In this document: positions 37,322-46,073 of the stretch, in pieces | Numbering within the stretch: position 1 is the stretch's first letter | Layout: the number at the start of each line of letters is the position of its first letter | Source of the DNA: Chitinophaga pinensis | Lineage (GTDB): Bacteria; Bacteroidota; Bacteroidia; Chitinophagales; Chitinophagaceae | NCBI GenBank assembly: GCA_945862385.1 | Contig: CAMAXV010000005.1 | Coordinates: forward strand, 98,202 to 162,201 | Length of the DNA stretch: 64,000 nt | Direction: 5' to 3' | Program-made: the position numbers and the translations under genes | The notes under the pieces: model-generated | What the model saw: only the letters and a program-made list of their open reading frames with translations | Database searches by the model: none | Told to the model about the DNA's origin: nothing

Positions 37322-38277
37322 AACTTCATCAATCACCCATGGATTTGTGTAATTAACTACAAGAACTGTAGGCTTTTTAGCAGATAAGGTATTGACATAG
37401 TTGACATCCACACCGTTTTTGGATAAAGACAGATAAATGGGGGAGCCATCAGCCTCAAAAAGTGACTTTGATCCTGGGGTAAGCCACAATACTATTACAT
37501 CTGCTTCTTCTGGTGTTTTGACGAAAACAAGGTTATTGTTGTTTTGCTGAGGGAGGTAGACTGTACTTGGTGAAGCTCCGCCCCTCTTCTGCATATAGGA
37601 TTCAAAATACACTTTGGTTCCTGCCTTTAATGGCAGAGACCTGTTTTCGTTGCGCAGCAACACTATAGATTTTCTCAACGCAATATCTGCTTTTGCCTGC
37701 AGGGCTGCACTTCCTACAAACTTTGCAGCACTTTCCTCATCTACATATGGATTTTCAAAGAGTCCAAGTTCAAATTTCTCCATCAGCAAACGGTAAACGG
37801 AGTTGTCTACCAGTTTCATGTCCACCATCCCTGATTTTACCGTTTCCAGTAAAGGTGCCGGATCTGCAGAGCCCGAGTAAAGATTAACACCCGCTTCCAT
37901 GGTACGTTTGTAACGCTGGGTGATGGTCAGGTTTTCTGCCCCCCATGGCATCATTTCAATCGGACCGGTATCTGAGTTGATGATGCCTTTGAAGCCCAGA
38001 CTATCCCGCAATAAACCGGTAATTACAGCTTTGTTGTAAGCGTAGGCAATTTCTTCATATTGTGTACCCTTGGGTATAGAATAATAGGGCATGATAGCAC
38101 TGGTTCCTGCTTTAATGGCAGCCTTGAAGGGGATCAGGTTATTCTGAAAAAATCCTCAAGCAGTTTTGCTGAACGGGTTCCCAGCAAGGGTTGTTTCGTG
38201 GTTTTCTGCGCCTGGAGGTTCAAACTAAATAGCAAAGTTCCGGTTAGCAAAATGCGGGTGTTGTTAAACATATGCAT
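37322..38277 (-). pseudogene. Decayed GH3 beta-glucosidase gene
   Basis: The first 40 or so codons from the ATG at 38277 read as a signal peptide and mature start (MFNNTRILLTGTLLF...LQAQKTTKQPLLGTRSAKLLED) and then stop. In another frame from about 38155, GH3 sequence resumes well inside the catalytic domain: LIPFKAAIKAGTSAIMPYYS, the nucleophile region GIINSDTGPIEMMPWGAEN, and IALRKSIVLLRNEN at the start of the second domain. It breaks off after VVNYTNPWVIDEV. An internal deletion with frameshift and a 3' deletion explain this. The remainder runs in frame into SusC. Confidence 0.85.
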
Positions 38278-38335
38278 GTAGATTTTTAGCGCTGTAAATG
38301 TATTTGAAAACCAATGGCAACAACCAAAATAATGC

Positions 38336-38347
38336 TAAAACGATTTC
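38336..38347. promoter_or_regulatory. Weak LacI-like palindrome in divergent gap
   Basis: TAAAACGATTTC shares the AAACG(A/T)TT core of the sites at 15143 and 18112 and sits between the GH3 remnant and the cupin gene. The inverted repeat is imperfect and this may be chance. Confidence 0.2.
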
Positions 38348-38420
38348 GGTTTTTCTCAATTTTTTTCGCAGGTAAAATCAGGAAAGAGTATCATAAGAAC
38401 TAACTTCAATAAAAAGAGTA

Positions 38421-39158
38421 ATGAAATCCATTTTTGCAACGCTATGTCTATTCATCAGTCTGAACCTGGCTGCACAATCCCCGATTGCCACCCACGTGTA
38501 TAAGTGGAGCAGCGATGGAAAAACGATGTTTGATGGCTCAGGGGCAGTATTGAATAAGCAGTCACTTACAGGTCATCAGCTGCGTGCAGGGAAAAAACTG
38601 CGTTTCAATACCGAGACTGCCGGCGCAGAGATGTTTTTTATTATTAAGTACGGACCGGTAAGGGTGCAGTTGAATGGCACAGAAACATTGCTGGATAAAG
38701 GTTCTGTTGTTTTTCTGCTTCCCGGTGATGAAGTAATGTTCAGCAATCCGCGCAGGGATCCTGTGGAGATTTATGCTATGCACATGGCATCTGCGTCACC
38801 TGATGTTGCGCGTGGGAAGTCAGCCGGTGCTTCCTTTGTTATGGACTGGTTCGATATGACTTACAGGGCACATGATAAGGGTGGCGTGCGACAGCTTTTT
38901 GACCGTAAAACCATCATGACTAACCGTTTTGATATCCACATCACCTCTCTAAACCCAGGTCTGAACAGTCATGCGCCACATACGCACAAGAATGAAGAAA
39001 TCATTCTGATGATTGATGGAGAGGGAGAAATGGTGTTGGGCAATGCAAAAGAAAAAATCATAACTGGTGATGCAGCCTGGGTAGAATCGAATATCCCCCA
39101 CAACATCACCAATATCGGTAAAAGACCGGCCGTCTATTTTGCCATTCAGTGGAATTAA
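38421..39158 (+). CDS. Secreted cupin domain protein
   Basis: A 245-residue protein with a signal peptide ending LAAQS. There are two cupin halves; the C-terminal one carries the metal motif SHAPHTHKNEEIILMIDGEGEM (His, His, Glu) and the closing HNITNIG. A bicupin of this kind may bind a sugar or small organic acid; no reaction can be assigned. It is divergent from the GH3 remnant and followed 18 bases later by a methyltransferase gene with its own -7 box. Confidence 0.75.
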   Translation: MKSIFATLCLFISLNLAAQSPIATHVYKWSSDGKTMFDGSGAVLNKQSLTGHQLRAGKKLRFNTETAGAEMFFIIKYGPVRVQLNGTETLLDKGSVVFLLPGDEVMFSNPRRDPVEIYAMHMASASPDVARGKSAGASFVMDWFDMTYRAHDKGGVRQLFDRKTIMTNRFDIHITSLNPGLNSHAPHTHKNEEIILMIDGEGEMVLGNAKEKIITGDAAWVESNIPHNITNIGKRPAVYFAIQWN

Positions 39159-39164
39159 TTCCTT

Positions 39165-39172
39165 TATTTTTG
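39165..39172 (+). promoter_or_regulatory. -7 box implying a leaderless methyltransferase mRNA
   Basis: TATTTTTG fits TAnnTTTG and ends 4 bases before the ATG at 39177, the same spacing as at 28838-28850. It overlaps the region just after the cupin stop codon. Confidence 0.45.
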
Positions 39173-39176
39173 CCTG

Positions 39177-39944
39177 ATGAAGGGGAATATAGGTACACCT
39201 TTTTTTACAGGATTTCCTGTTGATCCTGCACTCGACTGGCAGATGTCGAGGGCTGAAAAATATTGTCTGATTGATCTGATGAACCACCTCAAGCCTGAAG
39301 TGGCCATAGAGATTGGCACTTACAAGGGTGGTAGTCTTCAGGTGATTCAGCATTTTTCGAACGAAGTATATTCCATTGATATCAGCCCGGCACCCAAAAA
39401 ATTTCTGGAACCTAAATTTCCCCATGTTCACTTTATTGTTGGTGAAGGTGATAAGCTGGTTCATGAACTTTTTACCAGGATTGATCAGGAAGGAAAGAAA
39501 CTTGGCTTTGTGCTGGTAGATGGAGACCATACCTGTGCAGGGGTGCAGCGCGACCTCCATGCGATTCTTTCTTACCCCCATAAACATCCTTTTGTGATCC
39601 TGTTGCACGACAGCTTCAATCCGCAGTGCAGAAAAGGTATCAGCACTATTCCATACAAAAATTATCCTGCTGTTGAATATGTAGAACTAGATTATATCAC
39701 TGGTTCTTTCTGGCATAACGATACATACCGGGAGATGTGGGGTGGATTGGCCATGATCCGGGTGAATCCGGGTAATCAGCAGCCACTTCACATTTTAGCT
39801 TCTCAGGGTCATCTTTACAGACGGGCTTTTTGGGGATCTACTCACCTGATTAAAGACCGGCTAAGCTTCTTGGGTCCCTGGAAAAAAGCCCTTTATAGAA
39901 TGTTGGGTAAGCCTTACCGGACAGACATTTATGATGAATTTTAG
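39177..39944 (+). CDS. Class I SAM-dependent methyltransferase-like protein
   Basis: A 255-residue cytoplasmic protein with a Rossmann-like methyltransferase core: EVAIEIGTYKGGSLQVIQHF (motif I), VYSIDISPAP, and FVLVDGDHTCAGVQRDLHAIL, the pattern of Methyltransf_24/cephalosporin hydroxylase-like proteins common in glycan and rhamnan biosynthesis loci. The substrate is unknown. A -7 box four bases before the ATG suggests a leaderless message. It is not clearly in an operon with the cupin or the following oxidoreductase. Confidence 0.75.
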   Translation: MKGNIGTPFFTGFPVDPALDWQMSRAEKYCLIDLMNHLKPEVAIEIGTYKGGSLQVIQHFSNEVYSIDISPAPKKFLEPKFPHVHFIVGEGDKLVHELFTRIDQEGKKLGFVLVDGDHTCAGVQRDLHAILSYPHKHPFVILLHDSFNPQCRKGISTIPYKNYPAVEYVELDYITGSFWHNDTYREMWGGLAMIRVNPGNQQPLHILASQGHLYRRAFWGSTHLIKDRLSFLGPWKKALYRMLGKPYRTDIYDEF

Positions 39945-40009
39945 TTGTGTATAATTGAATACTGTTTTATGTGGCAATCATTCGGTAAATTCAGCTAAAG
40001 TTTGCCAAT

Positions 40010-41092
40010 ATGAAGAAGCTCATTTTTTTGCTGGCGGTGACGCTTGTTGTCGCTGAAGCCACTGCCCAGCCAATCCGGCTTGCAGTAGCAGGTATTTCCC
40101 ACGGACATGTATCCTGGATCCTGGGAAGGAAAAATGACGCAGTGGCGCAGCTCGTTGCCATCTACGAGCCGGATAAGTTACTGGCAGATAAAATGATGAA
40201 ACGTTTCAAGCTCGATCCATCCCTCTTTTATACTGATCTTGCTGTGATGTTGGATAAAGTTAAACCGGAAGCCGTTAGTTCTTTCGGAACTACCCTGCAG
40301 CATCTTTCTGTTGTGGAAGCCTGTGCTCCGCGGCGTATTCATGTGATGGTAGAAAAACCATTAGCTACAACGGTGGCCGATGCGGAGAAAATGGCTGCAC
40401 TTGCAGGGAAGCATGGTATACATGTGCTAACCAATTATGAAACATCCTGGTATCCTACTACAGACAAGACACGCGAACTTTTCAGTGATTCATCTTTTGC
40501 TGGTAAAATCCGGAAGATGGTTGTGCACGACGGTCATGAAGGTCCGCGCGAAATTGGTGTCTCTGATGATTTTTTCAACTGGCTTACTGATCCGGTTCAG
40601 AACGGAGGCGGCGCATTGATGGATTTTGGTTGTTATGGTGCAAACCTGATGACACTGTTGATGAAGGGAGAAAAACCAGTAAGTGTAACAGCAGTAACCC
40701 AGCAGTTTAAACCGCATATTTATCCAAAAGTAGATGATGAGGCAACCATCATTGTATCTTATCCTGGTGCACAGTGTATCATACAGGCTTCCTGGAACTG
40801 GCCTTTTGCCCGCAAGGATATGGAAGTGTATGGCGAACGTGGATATGTTATCACACGCAACAACAATGAAATGAAGGCTAAGGGTTCAAAGGGAGCAGAA
40901 GTAAGCTATGTGCTCAGAGCTGAAGAAACCGGAACTTATACGAGTCCGTTTACCTACTTCGCTGATGTCATCCGCGGCAGACTTAAGGTTCCAGCTTTTG
41001 GGGCCTATTCGCTGGAAAATAATGTGTTGGTGGTGAAAATTCTGGATGCAGCGAGACAGTCGGCACTGACGGGTAAAACAGTTTATTTCTAA
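40010..41092 (+). CDS. Gfo/Idh/MocA family oxidoreductase, exported
   Basis: A 360-residue NAD(P)-dependent oxidoreductase with an N-terminal signal peptide ending ATAQ. Rossmann fold elements are IRLAVAGISHGHVSWIL and HVMVEKPLATTVADAEKM (the EKP motif). The C-terminal domain follows with GGGALMDFGCYGAN. The family acts on sugars or cyclitols; secreted members are frequent in Bacteroidota carbohydrate loci. AAAGTTTG lies six bases before the ATG, another near-leaderless arrangement. Confidence 0.85.
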   Translation: MKKLIFLLAVTLVVAEATAQPIRLAVAGISHGHVSWILGRKNDAVAQLVAIYEPDKLLADKMMKRFKLDPSLFYTDLAVMLDKVKPEAVSSFGTTLQHLSVVEACAPRRIHVMVEKPLATTVADAEKMAALAGKHGIHVLTNYETSWYPTTDKTRELFSDSSFAGKIRKMVVHDGHEGPREIGVSDDFFNWLTDPVQNGGGALMDFGCYGANLMTLLMKGEKPVSVTAVTQQFKPHIYPKVDDEATIIVSYPGAQCIIQASWNWPFARKDMEVYGERGYVITRNNNEMKAKGSKGAEVSYVLRAEETGTYTSPFTYFADVIRGRLKVPAFGAYSLENNVLVVKILDAARQSALTGKTVYF

Positions 41093-41169
41093 TAATTAAA
41101 ATGTTGTGCTACTGAAATAAGTTATTGAGTTGATAAATCTATATGTTATGACATTAAAATGGGGGACAT

Positions 41170-41377
41170 ACTCCCCTCCTTGACAGGAGGGGTGCCGAGA
41201 CAAATGAACGAAGTGAGTTTGTTGAGGCGGGGTGGTAGAATTAAATTTAAACATCCTCCACCCCGTCACCTGCCTACGGCAGGCAAGCTCATTCATCTGC
41301 ACCTTCGGTGCAGACTCATTCGTGCCACCCCTCCTATCCCAGACTGTCGCTGCGCTATGTCTGGGCAGGAGGGGAGT
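41170..41377. repeat. Composite palindromic intergenic element, copy 1
   Basis: A 208-bp element bounded by inverted ends ACTCCCCTCCT/AGGAGGGGAGT. Inside, in order, are a short palindrome, GTGCCGAGACAAATGAACG, GGCGGGGTGG, an AT-rich centre, CCACCCCGTC, a TGCC/GGCA stem, TGCACC/GGTGCA, and a terminal hairpin around CCCAGAC/GTCTGGG. The copy at 54996-55176 has the same modules in reverse orientation. It fills most of the gap between two plus-strand genes and yields a false 62-residue extension on the next one. Confidence 0.85.
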
Positions 41378-41417
41378 CTTAAAATTTTTATTAGAAAGCA
41401 TAAAAATTAACCATTTC

Positions 41418-42248
41418 ATGAGACATCATTTTTTGTTTTTGTTTTTCTTCCTGGTGCTGAAAGGGTTTGCCCAGACTGATCAACGGACGCGTTTTTTTCC
41501 CGTGATGGAAGAGAAGCCTTCGGTTGTTCCTGAAAAGAAAAAAATCTGGGTTTTTGTAATGGCCGGGCAATCCAATATGGCTGGCCGCGGTCAGGTTGAA
41601 CCTCAGGATACAGTTACTAACCCAAGAATACTGTCATTGAATAGAAACGGGGAAGCCGTTCTGGCGAAAGAGCCATTGAATCTGAACGAGCCTGCTATGG
41701 TCGGGCTTGATTGTGGGGTATCTTTTGCAAGAAAAATGCTTGAATTTTGTCCGCCCGATGTTTCCATACTGCTTGTTCATACAGCTGTTGGTGGCAGCTC
41801 TATCCGGAAATGGATTGATGACTCAGTTTTCAGAGAGGTACCGCTGTTCAGCAATTTCAAAAAAAGATTAGGCGAGGCTAAAAAACTGGGGACAATCAAA
41901 GGTGTTATATGGCACCAGGGTGAAGCTGATGCCAATGCCAAGGGTTTGCCTGAACATCCTCAACAACTCGAAAAACTTTTCGGGATGATGCGGAGAGAAG
42001 CTGCAAATAAAAAGTTGCCTGTAATAATGGGTGAACTAGGCTACTTTTCAAAAACCGTTCATGAACAGTTTATGCAGATGAATGAGGTACTTCGTGCATA
42101 TAGTAAAACAGATTCCCGCTCGGCAGTTGTTAGTACGGAAGGGCTAGATCACAAGGGTGACTTTCTGCATTTCAATACGGAGGGACAACGGGAAATGGGT
42201 AGAAGATATGCTGTGGTTTTTGCTAATATGTTTCTTAAGAAGCCTTAA
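41418..42248 (+). CDS. Secreted sialate O-acetylesterase-like protein (SASA/DUF303)
   Basis: A 276-residue SGNH-type esterase with a signal peptide ending GFAQ. The nucleophile Ser52 lies in VMAGQSNMAGRGQ, and the block GVIWHQGEADAN marks the family. It probably removes acetyl groups from glycans. The start is the ATG at 41418; upstream sequence in frame belongs to the palindromic repeat. The stop overlaps the end of the convergent coaBC gene by 4 bases. Confidence 0.88.
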   Translation: MRHHFLFLFFFLVLKGFAQTDQRTRFFPVMEEKPSVVPEKKKIWVFVMAGQSNMAGRGQVEPQDTVTNPRILSLNRNGEAVLAKEPLNLNEPAMVGLDCGVSFARKMLEFCPPDVSILLVHTAVGGSSIRKWIDDSVFREVPLFSNFKKRLGEAKKLGTIKGVIWHQGEADANAKGLPEHPQQLEKLFGMMRREAANKKLPVIMGELGYFSKTVHEQFMQMNEVLRAYSKTDSRSAVVSTEGLDHKGDFLHFNTEGQREMGRRYAVVFANMFLKKP

Positions 42249-43435
42249 TGGATTTTCTGGCTGATGTAGTTACAAATATCTGCAGCAACTTCTTTTTTAC
42301 TTTTGTTGGGAAAGCTTTGATGCCCAGCATGGTCGATGATGGTGATGGTGTTTGTATCAGCACCGAAGCCGGCACCGGCATCTCTCAGTGAGTTGAGTAT
42401 GATGCAGTCTGCATTTTTTTTCAGCAGTTTTTGCTCTGCGTTTGTGATTTCGTTATCTGTTTCAAGTGCAAATCCAGCTATGAATTGTCCGGGTCTCTTT
42501 TGTGCCCCCAGATGATGAAGAATATCTTTTGTTTTCATCAGATTCAGCTCTAATTCTGCTGTCTGTTTTTTGAGTTTGTTTTCAAAAACAGTTGAGGGAG
42601 TATAGTCTGATACCGCAGCTGACATGATGATGATATCTGCTTCTTTAGAGTTTTCCATCACCAGGTTGAACATCTCTTCTGCGCTGGTAATTTTTTGAAG
42701 TTGAATGCCTGAATAGGCCGGAGTTATGTGTGATGGTCCGCTTACCAGTGTAACGTCAGCCCCTTTTTCAAAAAAGATATCTGCAAGGGCATAGCCCATT
42801 TTTCCGGAGGAGTGGTTGCCGATGAAGCGAACAGGATCAATAGCCTCATAGGTTGGTCCGGCTGTTACCAATACTTTTTTACCGGCAAGTTCATTTCCTC
42901 TGAAATATTTTTCCCTGATAAAACCAATTATTTCTTCGGGTTCTGCCATCCTTCCTTCGCCAAATAACCCACTCGCCAGTTCGCCGTTTCCAACTGGCAT
43001 GATGGTTACTTTGTCTGCCATTAAAAGCGAAAGATTTCTTTTGGTAGAAGGGTGATGCCACATGTCTTCATCCATAGCAGGAGCTGCCAGAACCGGGCAT
43101 GTAGCAGAAAGGTAAACTGCCAGCAACAGGTTGTCGCATGCTCCGTTTGCCATTTTAGAAAGGGTATTGCAACTGAGTGGTGCTATAATAAACAAATCAG
43201 CCCAGCGCCCCAGTTCCACATGGTTGCTCCAGGCATCTTCTTCGCTGAGTTTATATAACACCCTGTTTTTGGAAAGTGTAGCCAGAACCAGAGGTGATGC
43301 AAAATGACTTGCAGCTTCAGTCATGGTCACCTTTACTTCCGCCCCCGCTTTTACGAGCAGTCGAACAAGGGAGATTGTTTTATACGCAGCAATACTTCCC
43401 GTGATTCCAATCAGAATCTTTTTATTTTTCAGCAT
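42245..43435 (-). CDS. coaBC: Bifunctional phosphopantothenoylcysteine decarboxylase/synthetase
   Basis: A 396-residue fused CoaB-CoaC enzyme of coenzyme A synthesis. The N-terminal flavin decarboxylase has KILIGITGSIAAYK, the His of WSNHVELGRWAD and APAMDEDMWHHPSTKRN. The C-terminal synthetase has VTAGPTYEAIDPVRFIGNHSSGKMGYALAD and FALETDNEI. It is essential in most bacteria. The start is the ATG at 43435; an upstream in-frame ATG adds 24 unrelated residues. It follows an SRPBCC gene by 23 bases on the same strand. Confidence 0.95.
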   Translation of the reverse strand: MLKNKKILIGITGSIAAYKTISLVRLLVKAGAEVKVTMTEAASHFASPLVLATLSKNRVLYKLSEEDAWSNHVELGRWADLFIIAPLSCNTLSKMANGACDNLLLAVYLSATCPVLAAPAMDEDMWHHPSTKRNLSLLMADKVTIMPVGNGELASGLFGEGRMAEPEEIIGFIREKYFRGNELAGKKVLVTAGPTYEAIDPVRFIGNHSSGKMGYALADIFFEKGADVTLVSGPSHITPAYSGIQLQKITSAEEMFNLVMENSKEADIIIMSAAVSDYTPSTVFENKLKKQTAELELNLMKTKDILHHLGAQKRPGQFIAGFALETDNEITNAEQKLLKKNADCIILNSLRDAGAGFGADTNTITIIDHAGHQSFPNKSKKEVAADICNYISQKIH

Positions 43436-43458
43436 GAATTGAAAATCTAGAGCTGCTT

Positions 43459-43881
43459 TTAATTGCTTTCCACAAACTGCTTGAAACTGTTGAGTATGGA
43501 CTGCCAACCCTGTTGCTGAAGTGATGCGGGGTTTTGGTTTTCAGCCTCAAAGGTTTCAGTAATGCTGGTAATACCATCTTCTTCGTTGAAGCTGATGCCC
43601 ACCTGACGACCGTCTTCGAGTTCGTATTCAATGTATTCCAATTCGTCAACGGCAACATAGGTTCCTTTCAGGTCAAATCCTGCACTGCCATCTTTTGCTG
43701 CCATGTGAAAGCGGAATTGTCCACCTTCACTGAGATCGTTTTCAGCCTCAGTGGTATGCCAGTCTGCAGAAGCCTGATTCCATTGCTTGATGGCTTCCGG
43801 ATTGCTCCAGGCATTCCATACTTTTTTAAGGGGTGCATTTATTTCAGCAGCTACTGTTATTCTTTGTGGTTTTACGGCCAT
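43459..43881 (-). CDS. SRPBCC (AHSA1-type) domain protein
   Basis: A 140-residue single-domain protein of the START/Bet v1-like AHSA1 group. ITVAAEINAPLKKVWNAWSNPEAIKQWN opens the domain, SEGGQFRFHMAAKDGS and FDLKGTYVAVDELEYIEY follow, and it closes with QQGWQSILNSFKQFVE. The ligand is unknown. It lies between osmC-like and coaBC genes with short gaps (9 and 23 bases), so it is probably co-transcribed with them. Confidence 0.88.
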   Translation of the reverse strand: MAVKPQRITVAAEINAPLKKVWNAWSNPEAIKQWNQASADWHTTEAENDLSEGGQFRFHMAAKDGSAGFDLKGTYVAVDELEYIEYELEDGRQVGISFNEEDGITSITETFEAENQNPASLQQQGWQSILNSFKQFVESN

Positions 43882-43890
43882 AAAATTGTT

Positions 43891-44364
43891 TTAGCCATCT
43901 GTTTTGCAGATGGGTTCATGATGGACAGCAAAGTTAACTGAGTTGGCGATAAAACAATATTGATTGGCAGATTTATGTAAACTCTTTGCTTTTTCCAACA
44001 TTTTTTCATCTTTGACAGTTACGGTTGGCCTCAGTGTAACTTCTGTGAACCGACCGCTACCGTTATCAGACTCCTGCATTGTACCTGATGGGTTATCGAT
44101 GTAATCTGTTACAACGATGCCGTTTTCTGCGCACAGGTGCAGGTACCAAAGCATGTGGCAGGAGGCCAGTGAGGCAAGCAATAGTTCTTCTGGATTGTGC
44201 ATGGAGGGATCACCCCTGAAAACAGGATCTGATGAGCCCAGGATTGCAGGTTTGCCGGGGATAGACAGGGTATGATTTCTTTCATACGCGGTGTAGCCAG
44301 CAGTACCTTGCCCCCGATTGCCGGTCCATGTGAGTTGCAGTTGGTATAGGTGTAGATTTTTCAT
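43891..44364 (-). CDS. OsmC family peroxiredoxin-like protein
   Basis: A 157-residue protein of the OsmC/Ohr group. GDPSMHNPEELLLASLASCHMLWYLHLC holds the first catalytic Cys; the second conserved position in Ohr, also a Cys, is less clear (a Cys occurs near the C terminus in YCFIANSVNF). It probably reduces organic hydroperoxides with low-molecular-weight thiols. The ATG at 44364 is chosen, though ATG 44373 is possible. It lies 66 bases downstream of arsC and may read from the ars promoter. Confidence 0.85.
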   Translation of the reverse strand: MKNLHLYQLQLTWTGNRGQGTAGYTAYERNHTLSIPGKPAILGSSDPVFRGDPSMHNPEELLLASLASCHMLWYLHLCAENGIVVTDYIDNPSGTMQESDNGSGRFTEVTLRPTVTVKDEKMLEKAKSLHKSANQYCFIANSVNFAVHHEPICKTDG

Positions 44365-44430
44365 GGAATGCATCAAAATGTATCCGTGAATTTACCCAAA
44401 AAATCAATGCACCTTTGGTAGTCTTTTAGT

Positions 44431-44844
44431 CTATAGGTGATCCGCCACAAATTGTTGGGCATAGTCCCTGATCATATTCCGTGTTGCCGCAAAAGATGCT
44501 TTCATTGCTGATTCTGACCCAATCATGTGAGTTGGGTCGGGGAAGGCATGGTGAATGTGGATGGAATTACCTGGCCAGAACGGACAATTTTCCCGGGCAT
44601 TGTCACATACAGTGATTACATAATCGAAATCGATATCCTTGTATTCTTCCATGGCATTGGAAGTATGTTTTGAAATGTCTATGCCATCTTCCAGCATGGA
44701 AGCAATGGCTTTGGAGTTGACTCCTGTGGAGTATACGCCGGCACTGTAAATTTCAGCTTTGTCTCCTGCAAACTTTCGGAAATATCCTTCAGCCATTTGG
44801 CTGCGGCAACTGTTGGCTGTGCAGAGTATCAGTATTTTTTTCAT
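44431..44844 (-). CDS. arsC: Arsenate reductase, low-molecular-weight phosphatase type
   Basis: A 137-residue thioredoxin-linked ArsC. The P-loop CTANSCRSQMAEG (Cys8, Cys13) starts the protein and VITVCDNARENCPFWPG provides the later cysteine pair for the disulfide cascade. It reduces arsenate to arsenite. The start at the ATG at 44844 puts the P-loop at residue 8, as usual; the frame extends upstream through arsM without meaning. It is the third gene of arsR-arsM-arsC, 10 bases after arsM. Confidence 0.92.
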   Translation of the reverse strand: MKKILILCTANSCRSQMAEGYFRKFAGDKAEIYSAGVYSTGVNSKAIASMLEDGIDISKHTSNAMEEYKDIDFDYVITVCDNARENCPFWPGNSIHIHHAFPDPTHMIGSESAMKASFAATRNMIRDYAQQFVADHL

Positions 44845-44854
44845 CTTTATTTTT

Positions 44855-45700
44855 TTAGCAGCATCCACCACCTGGGGTGCAACTGGTTTGTGAAATGGGT
44901 TTTTGAGCATAAACGGTGAGGCTGAAAATACCTGTAGAGCCTGACTTGAAATCATGGATTTCAGCTGTACTCAGGTAGTTAGCCAGTATGTCATCGGGGA
45001 TGATGATTGGTTTCTCTTTCTGGATGCTGATATTTTGAAATCCTGTTGCCTGGATCAGTTCGAGGTACACTTCTTTCTGAATAGCACCGGCAACACATCC
45101 CGCATACATTTCTGCATCCTTACGTAATCCCTCAGGCAGTGCTCCTACCAGTACTACGTCTGAAATGCTGAAGTGTCCGCCTGGTTTAAGCACACGGAAT
45201 ATCTCACTGAAAACGCCATGTTTGTTGGGTACAAGGTTCAGTACACAATTGCTAACAATAACATCTGCGCTGTTGGCAGTAACGGGCATGTGTTCGATAT
45301 CACCCTGACGAAATTCTACATTGTTGAATCCTCTCGCTTCTGCATTGGTCCTGGCTTTGTCGATCATGGCAGGTGTAAAATCGATTCCAATTACCTTGCC
45401 TGTTTCACCCGTTTCATGTCTTGCAATGAAACAGTCATTGCCAGCCCCGCTTCCGAGGTCGATGACCACATCCCCGGGTTTGATGCGGGCAAATTGCGTA
45501 GGGAGTCCGCAACCCAGTCCCAGATCAGCATCAGCGTTATATCCTGCGAGGCTCGTGTAGTCGTCAGACATGATATTGTATACTTCCGTTGAACATCCAC
45601 CTGCACCGCAGCATGATGACATATTTGTATCCTTATCCTGCAAAGCAATTTCGCTGTATTTCTTTCTGACGATCTCTTTCAGTTGTTCTTCAGTTTGCAT
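44855..45700 (-). CDS. arsM: Arsenite S-adenosylmethionine methyltransferase
   Basis: A 281-residue ArsM. The SAM site DLGSGAGND is at 81-89. The arsenite-binding cysteines fit C64 (LGLGCGLPTQ), C152 (SNCVLNLVP) and C202 (YAGCVAGAI). Extra Cys-rich ends (CCGAGGC near 30-36, TPGGGCC at the C terminus) may help bind As(III). It methylates arsenite to methyl- and dimethylarsenicals. It lies between arsR (20 bases) and arsC (10 bases). Confidence 0.94.
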   Translation of the reverse strand: MQTEEQLKEIVRKKYSEIALQDKDTNMSSCCGAGGCSTEVYNIMSDDYTSLAGYNADADLGLGCGLPTQFARIKPGDVVIDLGSGAGNDCFIARHETGETGKVIGIDFTPAMIDKARTNAEARGFNNVEFRQGDIEHMPVTANSADVIVSNCVLNLVPNKHGVFSEIFRVLKPGGHFSISDVVLVGALPEGLRKDAEMYAGCVAGAIQKEVYLELIQATGFQNISIQKEKPIIIPDDILANYLSTAEIHDFKSGSTGIFSLTVYAQKPISQTSCTPGGGCC

Positions 45701-45720
45701 AAGTTATTGATTTTAAAATT

Positions 45721-46053
45721 TTAGCAGCATGTATTCCTGTTAAGTTCAAATCCATCGAAAAAAGTACGCAACAGTTGCGTTGCCTTTATCCATTCAGATT
45801 CATCAATGCAGTAACATACCGATGTGCCATCTATCTCTCCTTTTATGAGTCCGGATTGTTTGAGCTCCTTCAGGTGCTGGGATACAGTGGACTGTGCAAT
45901 GGGCAGGTCTTCCACGATATCTCCGCAAATACAGGTTTTTCTTTCCAGCAATAATTGGAGGATCGCAACGCGTGCCGGATGAGACAGCGCTTTGCAGTAC
46001 CTGGCCAAATCTGTCTGGATCAACGTGTAGTCTGCTGTTTTTGAAGCACCCAT
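45721..46053 (-). CDS. arsR: ArsR/SmtB family repressor
   Basis: A 110-residue winged-helix regulator. The HTH is [22 protein letters not shown]. Candidate As(III) ligands are the Cys pair in KTCICGD before the HTH and the C-terminal NTCC. The start at the ATG at 46053 is supported by an operator-like palindrome at 46058-46073, which would fall inside the gene if a start 18 codons upstream were used. It should repress its own operon and be released by arsenite. Confidence 0.93.
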   Translation of the reverse strand: MGASKTADYTLIQTDLARYCKALSHPARVAILQLLLERKTCICGDIVEDLPIAQSTVSQHLKELKQSGLIKGEIDGTSVCYCIDESEWIKATQLLRTFFDGFELNRNTCC

Positions 46054-46057
46054 ATTA

Positions 46058-46073
46058 ATCGCAATATTACGAT
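46058..46073. promoter_or_regulatory. Candidate ArsR operator
   Basis: ATCGCAATATTACGAT is a 16-bp palindrome with 7 of 8 matched pairs, 4 bases upstream of the arsR ATG. The position fits autorepression by ArsR. Its closeness to the start codon suggests a very short 5' leader. Confidence 0.6.

Noticed and set aside
37223..38092. Genuine GH3-SusC fusion protein of 1325 residues
   Set aside because: The GH3 part is truncated at both ends, lacks a signal peptide in this frame and is followed by a complete SusC with its own start and signal peptide. A pseudogene followed by an intact SusC explains the sequence better.
41159..41410. Open frames across the composite repeat elements (also 54988-55232)
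   Set aside because: They arise from the palindromic modules, differ between copies, and have no start context or family likeness.
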